Made by a program: the position numbers and the translations under genes. The notes beneath the pieces are model-generated. The model did not search any database and was not told the DNA's origin. It was given only the letters and a program-made list of their open reading frames with translations. A stretch of DNA of 64,000 nucleotides from Streptomyces toxytricini. Its GTDB lineage: Bacteria > Actinomycetota > Actinomycetes > Streptomycetales > Streptomycetaceae. The stretch's first letter is position 1; each line of letters opens with the position of its first letter. The stretch lies in the NCBI RefSeq assembly GCF_014649915.1, contig NZ_BMTY01000014.1:62383-126382 (forward strand). Reading direction: 5' to 3'. Positions 16,302-23,702 of the stretch are shown one piece after another.

Positions 16302-17411
16302 TCAGCCCTCGCCCAGCCGGACGGCGAGGGCGGCGACGTCGTCGTCGAGGCGGCCCCGGCTGTAGCGCAGCAGGTCGCCGTGCAGGGCGGTGAGCAGCTC
16401 GCGCGGCGGCGTCTGCGGCTGCCGGCGCATCCAGGCCGCCAGCGGGAAGAACTCGCCGTCGCGGGAGCGGGCCTCGGCGATCCCGTCGGTGTAGAGGAGC
16501 AGCAGGTCACCGGGGGCGAGGTCGAAGGTGTCCACGGTGTAGTGCTCGCCGATCAGCTCCGCCAGACTGAGCAGCGGCGAAGGCGAGGCGGGCTCCAGGA
16601 CGCGGAGCTCCCTCCGGTTCAGGATCAGCGGCGGCGGGTGCCCGCAGTTGAGGATGCGGATGCGTCCCCCCTCGTGCGGGATCTCGGCGAGGAGCGCGGT
16701 GGCGAAGCGCTCCATCGGCCCGTCCGGGGGGAAGGCGGCGTTGTAGCGGGCACTGCTGGCGTCCAGCCTGCGTGCGACCTCGACCAGGTCGTCCTCGCCG
16801 TACGCCGCCTCCCGGAAGGCGTTGACGATGGCCGCGGCGGCCCCGACCGCCGGCAGGCCCTTGCCGCGGACGTCCCCGATGAGCAGCCGGACCCCGTACG
16901 GGGTGTCCACCACCTCGTAGAAGTCCCCGCCGATGCTGGCCTCCGCCGCGGCCGCCAGGTACAGCGACTCGATCTCGACGTTCCCGAAGCGGCGCGGCAG
17001 GGGGCTCAGCACCACCTGCTGTGCCGCGTCGGCCACGAGCCGCACCTGGAAGAGGGTGCGCTCCCGCTGCAGCCGGGCGTGGCTCCCGTATGCGGCGGCC
17101 ACGGTGACCGCGATGATCCCCGCGGCCGTCCACCAGGTCCCGAGGTCGGGGAAGACGAGGCCGAGGCCGATCATCAGGAAGAGGCACACCGTCCCGAGCA
17201 GGACGGTGGGCAGGACCGGCCACATGGCGGCGGCGAGGGCCGGAGCCGCGGGCAGGAGGCGGCTGAAGGCCATCTCCGGCGGTGTGGCGTAGGCCAGGCT
17301 GGCGATGACGACGGTCAGGATGACCGGCGACAGCCGCACAAACCTGCCCGGGCCGGGGCGCCGACGGGGCTGCGGCCGTCCGGTCTCGATCACATCTATC
17401 AGGGTATCCAT
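16302..17411 (-). CDS. Membrane PP2C/SpoIIE-type serine phosphatase (RsbU-like)
   Basis: 369 residues. Residues 25-120 hold about four hydrophobic helices (for example LSPVILTVVIASLAYATPPE and MWPVLPTVLLGTVCLFLMIG). The C-terminal phosphatase has GGDFYEVV, LLIGDVRGKGLPAVGAAAAI, FATALLAEI, LNCGHPPPLIL, LLLLYTDGIAEARS and DDDVAALAVRL, covering the metal-binding aspartates. Such enzymes dephosphorylate anti-anti-sigma (STAS) proteins; three STAS genes occur in this window, none adjacent. The ATG at 17411 is the best start. Confidence 0.88.
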   Translation of the reverse strand: MDTLIDVIETGRPQPRRRPGPGRFVRLSPVILTVVIASLAYATPPEMAFSRLLPAAPALAAAMWPVLPTVLLGTVCLFLMIGLGLVFPDLGTWWTAAGIIAVTVAAAYGSHARLQRERTLFQVRLVADAAQQVVLSPLPRRFGNVEIESLYLAAAAEASIGGDFYEVVDTPYGVRLLIGDVRGKGLPAVGAAAAIVNAFREAAYGEDDLVEVARRLDASSARYNAAFPPDGPMERFATALLAEIPHEGGRIRILNCGHPPPLILNRRELRVLEPASPSPLLSLAELIGEHYTVDTFDLAPGDLLLLYTDGIAEARSRDGEFFPLAAWMRRQPQTPPRELLTALHGDLLRYSRGRLDDDVAALAVRLGEG

Positions 17412-17680
17412 GCAAAGAGGACAAAGCGCCCCAGCGAGGCCGTGCAGACGCCGCCCGAAATCGAACAGACGGCGAAGAGGGAGGGGGCGGCGCGGCCGGG
17501 GTGGGGCGCGAGCCGGACCCTGCCGCCCGCCACCATGCGGCCCGGTACCCCCCTGAACCGGCGGGTGCCCCGCAATCGGGGGCACCCCTACGGTCGACTT
17601 CGAACCGCGACCGGGCGTCCGGCCGCCCGCGGCCGGCCGACGCCACCGCACGCACCACCTCATGCACAGGGGGATCCGAC

Positions 17681-18283
17681 ATGACCATACGGAGCCGGCT
17701 CCGCGCCGCCGTCACCGCAACCGCCGCAGCCGCACTCGCGGTGGCCGCGTCGGGAGCGGAGGCCGCCGCCGCCGAATGGCGGCCCCGGCCGGGCATGCTG
17801 TACCTCTCCGACATGCCGAAGGACGGCACCACCTGGTACGGGGCGGGCCCGTCCCGCGGCTGGCGCCAGCCCGCCTGCGGCCGCTCGTGGACCTTCCCGG
17901 AGGTCAACGTCTGGAACCGGGAGGTCTGGACATCGGAGACGGCGGCCGGCGGCCAGAACACCATCGTCTTCGACACCGAGGCGGAGGCGATCGCCTTCGC
18001 CGACCACGCGCGCCGCATCTACGCGGAGTGCCCCGGCATCGCCGGGCCCCACACGGTCCAGACGCTCTACGACCACGGCACCGTGGACGTGGAGGAAGGG
18101 GCCACCGTCCTGGGGATGCGGGTCACGTACACCTTCGATGACACGTACCACAACCACTTGTTCGGGATCGGCCGCGACGGCATGACCGTCACGATCGTGG
18201 AGTGGGAGAGCAACTGGAGCGCCCCGCCGGTCGACCACTTCAAGAACGTCACCGTCAAGAACGTCGTCAACCGGCTCCACTGA
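17681..18283 (+). CDS. Secreted protein resembling PknH-like extracellular sensor domains
   Basis: 200 residues with a signal peptide (RLRAAVTATAAAALAVAASG, cleavage near AEA) and a mixed alpha/beta domain. Segments such as FDTEAEAIAFADHARRIYAE and DGMTVTIVEWESNWSAPPVD resemble the sensor domain that recurs outside actinobacterial kinases. Start preceded by AGGGGGA. A 26-bp hairpin follows the stop. Function unknown. Confidence 0.65.
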   Translation: MTIRSRLRAAVTATAAAALAVAASGAEAAAAEWRPRPGMLYLSDMPKDGTTWYGAGPSRGWRQPACGRSWTFPEVNVWNREVWTSETAAGGQNTIVFDTEAEAIAFADHARRIYAECPGIAGPHTVQTLYDHGTVDVEEGATVLGMRVTYTFDDTYHNHLFGIGRDGMTVTIVEWESNWSAPPVDHFKNVTVKNVVNRLH

Positions 18284-18304
18284 CGGCGCCGTCGCAGGAG
18301 TCGG

Positions 18305-18360
18305 CGGACGAAGGGAAGGAGGGGCGGGGGAGAACCCCCGCCCCTCCTTCCCTTCGTCCG
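18305..18360. terminator. Very strong bidirectional terminator
   Basis: Perfect 26-bp stem (18305-18330 with 18335-18360) and a 4-base loop, between two convergent genes. It ends at the stop codon of the minus-strand gene. Confidence 0.9.
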
Positions 18361-18507
18361 TCAGCGCCGTCCGCGCAGCCTGCCGAGGAGCCTGCGCGCC
18401 TGCTCCTGCTTGCGCGGGTCCGCAGCCGCCCGGCGTACCGACGCGATGGCCCGCTGCCCCTGGGGGCTGCGGCTGAACGCCTTGAGCCTGGTGAGTAGTC
18501 CGGACAC
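18361..18507 (-). CDS. Small basic protein, 48 residues
   Basis: GTG start with an excellent site GGGAGGGAACC. The product begins VSGLLTRLKAFSRSPQGQRA and ends in a basic helix (RRLLGRLRGRR), with about a third Arg/Lys. Strong coding bias and a dedicated terminator support it as real. Possibly a nucleic-acid-binding or membrane-associated peptide. It diverges from the repeat-peptide gene. Confidence 0.7.
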   Translation of the reverse strand: MSGLLTRLKAFSRSPQGQRAIASVRRAAADPRKQEQARRLLGRLRGRR

Positions 18508-18796
18508 GGTTCCCTCCCGGTGTGGCTGTGGCTGTCGTTTCGAGGCCGTGTGCCCCGGCCCGGCCCGCCCAAACGGAGGCCCCGGGGCAATTTGCATTCG
18601 CCGGACGAAGCCAAAACTGCCGGTGACCAGCGGAAATTTCCGCAGGACAAGCCCTCCCGCGAGGAGAAATCTGGAGTATGGATGGAGTGCCGCTTTAATT
18701 GCGGCGGAATGTGAAAAACGCATCTGTGCAAGTCCCCTGGAGGCCCGTAACGTATTTCCCGTAAGCACGACCGAACGAAAAACAGGAGGAAAAACC
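18508..18796. promoter_or_regulatory. Low-GC upstream region of the repeat-peptide gene
   Basis: 289 bases without a gene, clearly richer in A/T than its surroundings. It contains a perfect 14-bp palindrome GCGGAAATTTCCGC (18630-18643), a small hairpin GCCGC-N7-GCGGC (18689-18705), and the strong ribosome site AGGAGG (18784-18789) seven bases before the peptide ATG. No confident -10/-35 pair was assigned. Confidence 0.55.
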
Positions 18797-18916
18797 ATGA
18801 TCTCCACCGTCAAGGCCAGCGCCGTCACCGCCGTCGTCCACAACCGCGCCGTGGTCCACAACCGGGCCGTCGTCCACAACCGTGCGGTCGTGCACAACCG
18901 CACGGTGGCCAAGTGA
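18797..18916 (+). CDS. Candidate RiPP precursor peptide with four AVVHNR repeats
   Basis: 39 residues. A short N-terminal part (MISTVKASAVT) is followed by four perfect tandem hexapeptides AVVHNR (residues 12-35) and the tail TVAK. The repeats use different synonymous codons (CGC, CGG, CGT, CGC for Arg; GTC/GTG mixtures for Val), so the peptide sequence rather than the DNA repeat is what has been kept. Near-ideal AGGAGG precedes the ATG. The next gene is an E1-YcaO fusion followed by exporter, acetyltransferase, regulator and peptidase, which is how RiPP precursors are usually placed. The core has no Cys, Ser or Thr; only S3, T4, S8, T11 and T36 lie outside it. The leader is very short. Confidence 0.75.
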   Translation: MISTVKASAVTAVVHNRAVVHNRAVVHNRAVVHNRTVAK

Positions 18917-18940
18917 AGCTGACCGCCTAAGGTCCTTCTC

Positions 18941-18974
18941 CCACGGTCCCGGGATCCATCCCCCGGGGCCGTGG
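18941..18974 (+). terminator. Intercistronic hairpin, partial terminator after the precursor
   Basis: 13-bp stem (18941-18953 with 18962-18974, one G-U pair) and an 8-base loop, followed by CCCTTTG. It separates the short peptide gene from the YcaO gene, an arrangement that often lets a precursor be made in excess of its enzymes by limited read-through. Confidence 0.7.
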
Positions 18975-19009
18975 CCCTTTGTATCGGAACTCGTTTCATG
19001 GGGGCAGTA

Positions 19010-21187
19010 ATGCCGGCGGACGACACCGCTTGGGAACTCGTGGACGCCGAGGTGTACGACCTCGAGCGGGATATGTGCTTTCTTGCCACACCGAACGGCG
19101 GACAGTTCTACATTTCCGCCCCGCCCGACGAGTTCCGCGCCTGGCTGGCGCGCTGCGACGGCACCAGGACCCGTGCCGAACTCCTCGCCGGAATGTCCCC
19201 CGACTACGCCGAGGTCGTCGACGTCCTGCGGGACGACGGCTGCCTGCGCCCGGCCCGGGCCGCCCGCGACACCGACCGCGCCGCACGCATCGCCCGCACC
19301 ACCGTGCTCCTCACCGGCGCGGCCGAGCTCACCGCCCCCCTCGCCCACGCGCTCGCCACCACCGGATACCGGTACGTCGGGCCGGCCCCCGAAGACCTCA
19401 GCGAGATCGACGCCGCCGACACCGCCGACACCGTGCTCGTCGCCGCCTTCCCCCACCCCGCGCACGCCGAACTCGGCCGCCTGGACGGGCTGTGTGCGCG
19501 GCTCGGCCTGCGCTGGCTGCCGCTGCGCCACGAACGCGGCCGGGCCGTCCTCGGCCCCGCCATCACCCCGGGCACCTCGGCCGACTTCACCGACGTACTG
19601 GAACGCCGGCTCAGCGCGGCGGCCGACCCGCGGATTCCGGAAGCCATGCGGGCGGCTCCGCCGCCCGGGGCCCGCCGGCTCCGCGACGGCGACGTCCGCT
19701 GGACCGCCTCCCAACTCGCCGTCGGCCTGGAGCGCTGGATCGGCGGCGAGGCCACCGTCGACGAGACCGAGCTCGATCCGCGCCGCCTCACCCGCCTCGA
19801 ACGCACCGTCCTGCCCGTCCCCACCCGGCCGCGGCCCGTAACCCGCGGCAACCCCGACGACGACCTGCTCCTCGACGACCAGGTCGGCGTGGTGACCGGA
19901 GTGCAGGAGCTGGCCCCGCTCCCCGGCATGCCCGCGCAGCTGCGGGTGTGCGCGGTCGACGTCGCCGACATGCGCCGCGTCGCGGACTGGCCCAACGACC
20001 GGCAGGCGTTCGGCACGTCCTGGTCCGACTTCGACGCCGCGCGCCGCAGCGCCGTGGGCGAGGCGGTCGAACGCTACTGCGGCAGCCGGCTCCCCGAGGA
20101 CCGCCTCCGCTTCGGCAGCTACGACCGCCTGCGCCGGGCCGGGGTGCCCGCACTCGACCCGCGCCGCCTGCACCTGTACTCCGAGCGGCAGTACCGAAGC
20201 GACGCCTTCCCCTTCGCCCCGCTGACCACCGACGCCGAGTGCTCCTGGGTCGAGGGCCGCTCCTGGACGACCGGCGAACCGGTCTGGGTGCCCGCCTTCC
20301 TCGTCGCGCACGGCGAGCACGACCCGGTCCCGTACTCCGACCCGCTCGTCGCAGGCGTGGCCTGCGGCACCAGCGAGGAGCACGCCGTCACCTCCGGCCT
20401 CGAAGAGGTCATCGAACGCGACACGACCATGCTGTGGTGGGCGAACGCCGCCCGCCTGCCCCGGCTGCCGATGACGGACCGGCTCCGCGCCCTCACAGCG
20501 GACAGCGCCGACGCCTACGACACCACCCTGATCCCCCTGGACAACGAGTTCGACGTCCCCGTCCTCGCCGCCGTCGTCCGCGACCGCGCCACCGGCTGGC
20601 CGGCCATCGGCTTCGCCACCCGCCCCGACCCGCACGAAGCGGCGGAGAAGGCACTCGCCGAGGGATTCACCCTGCACCACACCTTCCGCTTCCTCGACGA
20701 CGAGAAGGCCCTCGGGGACGGCGTCGCGGACCTGCCGCACCTCGGCAACCTCAAACCCCACCGCGCAGACCGCCGCTACCTCGACTCCTACCGCCCCGAC
20801 TTCGCGGACGTCCGCGACCTGCTGTGCCAACAGCAGCTCCACCTCGACCCGAGGGCCGGCGACCGCATCGCGCCCTGGCTGCACGACCTGCCCGTCCGCC
20901 CCTGGCACGGCCTGCCCGCCCTCGGCGAACGGCGCCTGGCCGCCTACCGCGAACGCGTCGAGGCCCGCGGCTTCGAGGTCATCAGCGTCGACCTGACGAC
21001 CTGCGACGCCGAAGCGGCAGGGTTCTCCGCCGCGCACACGATCGTGCCCGGCCTCGTCTCCAACTTCCCCGCCGGCATGCCCATGTGGGGCGACGGCAGG
21101 ATCGGCCGCGCCGGCGTCCGGCTGGGCTGGTGGGCGCAGCCGCTCGCCGAGAGCGAGTACAACGTCTTCCCCCTACCCCACGCGTGA
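19010..21187 (+). CDS. Fused E1-like (leader-binding) / YcaO ATP-dependent peptide cyclodehydratase
   Basis: 725 residues from ATG 19010, preceded by GGGGG; ATG 18998 and a GTG inside the hairpin are alternatives. Residues 1-85 look like the winged-helix RiPP recognition element of TOMM proteins (ATPNGGQFYISAPPDEFRAW and RCDGTRTRAELLAG). Residues 95-250 resemble a degenerate ThiF/E1 domain. From about 290 on is YcaO, with ATP/Mg motifs RRSAVGEAVERYCG (about 347), SGLEEVIERD (about 461) and AAEKALAEGF (about 541). The C-terminus FPLPHA resembles the Pro-rich tail of azoline-forming YcaO enzymes. These use ATP to activate a backbone amide for attack by a side chain. No flavin dehydrogenase and no TfuA is nearby. 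Confidence 0.88.
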   Translation: MPADDTAWELVDAEVYDLERDMCFLATPNGGQFYISAPPDEFRAWLARCDGTRTRAELLAGMSPDYAEVVDVLRDDGCLRPARAARDTDRAARIARTTVLLTGAAELTAPLAHALATTGYRYVGPAPEDLSEIDAADTADTVLVAAFPHPAHAELGRLDGLCARLGLRWLPLRHERGRAVLGPAITPGTSADFTDVLERRLSAAADPRIPEAMRAAPPPGARRLRDGDVRWTASQLAVGLERWIGGEATVDETELDPRRLTRLERTVLPVPTRPRPVTRGNPDDDLLLDDQVGVVTGVQELAPLPGMPAQLRVCAVDVADMRRVADWPNDRQAFGTSWSDFDAARRSAVGEAVERYCGSRLPEDRLRFGSYDRLRRAGVPALDPRRLHLYSERQYRSDAFPFAPLTTDAECSWVEGRSWTTGEPVWVPAFLVAHGEHDPVPYSDPLVAGVACGTSEEHAVTSGLEEVIERDTTMLWWANAARLPRLPMTDRLRALTADSADAYDTTLIPLDNEFDVPVLAAVVRDRATGWPAIGFATRPDPHEAAEKALAEGFTLHHTFRFLDDEKALGDGVADLPHLGNLKPHRADRRYLDSYRPDFADVRDLLCQQQLHLDPRAGDRIAPWLHDLPVRPWHGLPALGERRLAAYRERVEARGFEVISVDLTTCDAEAAGFSAAHTIVPGLVSNFPAGMPMWGDGRIGRAGVRLGWWAQPLAESEYNVFPLPHA

Positions 21188-21195
21188 GGGACACG

Positions 21196-22455
21196 ATGGC
21201 TGTCATCGACACATTCGGCCTGCCCAACACCAAGGGCCGCAGGCCCCTGATCGTCGCGCAGATCGTCGACGCCCTGGGCACAGGCCTCTTCCTGCCCTTC
21301 GCGGTCGTGTACTTCCACGCCGCCAAGGGCATCCCCCTGACCACGGTCGGCCTGATGCTGTCCACCGGCGCCCTGCTCTCGCTGCCCGCGGGCCCGCTGG
21401 GAGGCAGGCTGATCGACCGGATCGGGCCGCGGCGCGTCCTCGTCTCCGCCAACCTGATCCGCGTCCTCACCTTCACCGCCTACGTGTTCACCGACACCCC
21501 CTGGCTGCTCGTCGTCCTCGTCACTGCCACCATGTGGGGCGACAGCCTGTTCCGGCCCTCCGTCTTCGCCCTCGTCGCCCAAGTCGCCGACGACGGGCAC
21601 CGGGCCCGCTGGTACGCGATGGACCGCTCCCTGCGCAACGCCGGGATCGGCGCGGGCGGCCTCATCGGCAGCACCTTCGTCGGCTGGGGCGGCACCTCCG
21701 GCTACACCGCCGTCGTCGCCCTGAACGCCCTGTCGTTCCTCCTCGCGGCCGGGCTCGTCGCGACCTGGCGCCGGGGCGCCCTCCCGCGCCCCGCCGGCGC
21801 CGCCCCCGCCGAAGCCGCCCGGGAGACGGAGCCGCGCGCCGGCTACCGGGAGGTCCTCGCCGACCGGCCGTTCCTCGCCGTCCTCGCGACCACCTGGGTG
21901 TTCGCCCTGTGCGACCTGGCGCTGACCCTGCTGCTGAGCGCGTACGTCATCGAGGGGCGCGGGCTCCCGGAGTGGCAGCCCGGCATGCTGTTCGCGATCA
22001 ACACCGTCATGGTGGTGCTCGGCCAGACCGCCCTGGCCAAGGCCGTCGAGAAGTACCGGCGGCCCGCCGTGCTCCAGACGGCGGCCGTCCTGTGGATGGC
22101 GTCCTTCGTGGTCATCGCGGCCGTGCCCGGCGACCACGCGAGCCTCGCCTTCTGCGGGCTCGTCCTCGGCATGGTCGTCTTCACGGTCGCCGAGCTGCTC
22201 CAGGCCCCCACGACCAGCGCGCTGATCGTGGGAATGGCCGCGGGGCACCTCCGCGGCCGGTACCTGGGCATGGAGGAGCTGATGTGGAGCCTCGCCAAGG
22301 TGCTGGCGCCGACCGTCTTCACCGGGCTGCTGGCCTTCGGGGCCGCCCTGCCGTGGCTCATGCTGTGCGCCTTCTGCCTCGTCGCGGTCGTCCTGCTCCA
22401 GCGGCTGAACCGGGTGCTGCCCGCCCACGTCCAGCGCGAGACCGCCGATGTCTGA
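21196..22455 (+). CDS. MFS transporter, probable exporter of the peptide product
   Basis: 419 residues with about 12 transmembrane helices. The MFS loop 2-3 signature is seen as GGRLIDRIGPRRVLVSANLI. A central cytoplasmic loop (about 185-220) splits the two halves. It starts 8 bases after the YcaO stop with GAGGG in front, and overlaps the acetyltransferase gene by 8 bases, so it is clearly in the same operon. Export of the mature compound or self-resistance is inferred from context. Confidence 0.88.
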   Translation: MAVIDTFGLPNTKGRRPLIVAQIVDALGTGLFLPFAVVYFHAAKGIPLTTVGLMLSTGALLSLPAGPLGGRLIDRIGPRRVLVSANLIRVLTFTAYVFTDTPWLLVVLVTATMWGDSLFRPSVFALVAQVADDGHRARWYAMDRSLRNAGIGAGGLIGSTFVGWGGTSGYTAVVALNALSFLLAAGLVATWRRGALPRPAGAAPAEAARETEPRAGYREVLADRPFLAVLATTWVFALCDLALTLLLSAYVIEGRGLPEWQPGMLFAINTVMVVLGQTALAKAVEKYRRPAVLQTAAVLWMASFVVIAAVPGDHASLAFCGLVLGMVVFTVAELLQAPTTSALIVGMAAGHLRGRYLGMEELMWSLAKVLAPTVFTGLLAFGAALPWLMLCAFCLVAVVLLQRLNRVLPAHVQRETADV

Positions 22456-22990
22456 GCCCGGCTCCGCACTCCTGCACCCCGGCGAGTTCCGCGAGGTCTA
22501 CCACCGGGTCTACCGCGAACCGCCCTACCACGAGGGCGCGGCGGAGGCGGACGGCTTCGCCCGGCAGCTCGCCGACCACGCCGCGCTGCCCGGCTTCGCC
22601 GTCGCCACCGTCCGCGACGGCGCGGCCCTGACCGGATTCGCGTACGGAGTCCACCGCGAGGCCGGCTGGTGGCACCCGCGGGCCGCCGCCCCCGCACCGC
22701 GGCGGCTGCGCTGCCGGCCGCTGTTCTACGTGTACGAGCTCGCGGTCGTCCCGGAGGCCCGCGGCCACGGGCACGGCCGCCGACTGCTGGACCGGCTGCT
22801 GGCCGACCGCACCGAGCCGTACGCCGTCCTCGCCGCGTCCGCGAAGGCTCCGGCCCGCGACATGTACCGGCGGTGGGGCTGGACCGGAGCGGGCCGGCTG
22901 ACGGGCCCGCCCCACGGCGTGGACCTCCTCGCCCTGCCGCTGCCGCTGCCGCTGCCGCACCGTCCCGACCGACAGGCGGAAACCGCATGA
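22448..22990 (+). CDS. GNAT-family N-acetyltransferase
   Basis: 180 residues. The acetyl-CoA pyrophosphate loop is visible as VVPEARGHGHGRRLLDRLLA (motif A, R/QxxGxG/A), preceded by LFYVYELAV (motif A beta strand) and followed by ARDMYRRWGWTGAGR (motif B). It overlaps the transporter by 8 bases and the regulator by 4. In this operon it could acetylate the mature peptide or its fragments, either as tailoring or as self-protection; the acceptor is not known. Confidence 0.85.
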   Translation: MSEPGSALLHPGEFREVYHRVYREPPYHEGAAEADGFARQLADHAALPGFAVATVRDGAALTGFAYGVHREAGWWHPRAAAPAPRRLRCRPLFYVYELAVVPEARGHGHGRRLLDRLLADRTEPYAVLAASAKAPARDMYRRWGWTGAGRLTGPPHGVDLLALPLPLPLPHRPDRQAETA

Positions 22991-23592
22991 ACACCGACGT
23001 GCTGGTCCACGACGACCTCGCCCTGTCCCGCGCCGCCCTCACCGCCCTCCTGGACGGCTTCCCCGGCCTCACCGTCGTCGGATCCGCCGCCAGCGCCTAC
23101 GCCACCCTGGAGTTCGCCGAACTCCACCGGCCCGACGTCGTCCTCATCAGCTTCGGCGGCCGGGACGAGGAGACCGTCGAGGTCGCCGAGAAGATCGCCG
23201 CCCTCCCGGGCTGCCGCACGCTGCTGCTCGCCACCGCCTGCACCCGGCCCGTCGTCCGCAGGGCACTCGCCGCCGGCATCGACGGCATGGTCCGCCGCAG
23301 CGACCCGCCCGAACGCCTCGCCGAGGCCGTCCGCCGCGTGCACCGCGGAGAGCGGGTCTTCGACGACGGGCTCGCGGACGCGGCCGCGGCCGGCGGGGAC
23401 TGCCCGCTCACCCGCCGGCAGCTCGCCGTCCTCGAACTACTCCACCGCGGCGACCCCGTCCCGCAGATCGCCGCCCGCCTCTCCCTCTCCGAGGGCACCG
23501 CCCGCAACTACGTCTCCGCCGTCGTGTCCGCCATGGGCGCACGCAACCGCATCGACGCGCTGCGCATGGCCCGCGAACGGGAGTGGATCTGA
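22987..23592 (+). CDS. LuxR/NarL-type regulator with a pseudo-receiver domain
   Basis: 201 residues: a receiver-like domain (1-120) and a LuxR helix-turn-helix (about 138-195, LTRRQLAVLELLHRGDPVPQ followed by IAARLSLSEGTARNYVSAVV). The acidic pair is present (VHDDLAL), but the phosphoacceptor position after RPDVVLI is Ser55 instead of Asp, so conventional phosphorylation is unlikely. No histidine kinase gene is nearby. It probably controls this operon in response to a ligand or by constitutive binding. ATGA overlap with the acetyltransferase gene. Confidence 0.85.
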   Translation: MNTDVLVHDDLALSRAALTALLDGFPGLTVVGSAASAYATLEFAELHRPDVVLISFGGRDEETVEVAEKIAALPGCRTLLLATACTRPVVRRALAAGIDGMVRRSDPPERLAEAVRRVHRGERVFDDGLADAAAAGGDCPLTRRQLAVLELLHRGDPVPQIAARLSLSEGTARNYVSAVVSAMGARNRIDALRMAREREWI

Positions 23593-23702
23593 ACCCCGGC
23601 CGCCCACCGGCCCCCGTTTCCACCCCGCCGCCGCGCACACCACCGCACCGACCCGAAGGCCCCCATCCCGCCGACGCACGCACCCGTACAAGGACGGCTC
23701 GC

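Noticed and set aside
18797..18916. Simple DNA tandem repeat (satellite) rather than a gene
   Set aside because: Synonymous differences between units, an ideal ribosome site, a proper stop and the RiPP-type neighbours favour a coding peptide.
19010..21187. Thioamide-forming YcaO
   Set aside because: No TfuA domain or gene is adjacent, and the protein has an E1-like/leader-binding N-terminus and a Pro-rich C-terminus as in azoline-forming enzymes.
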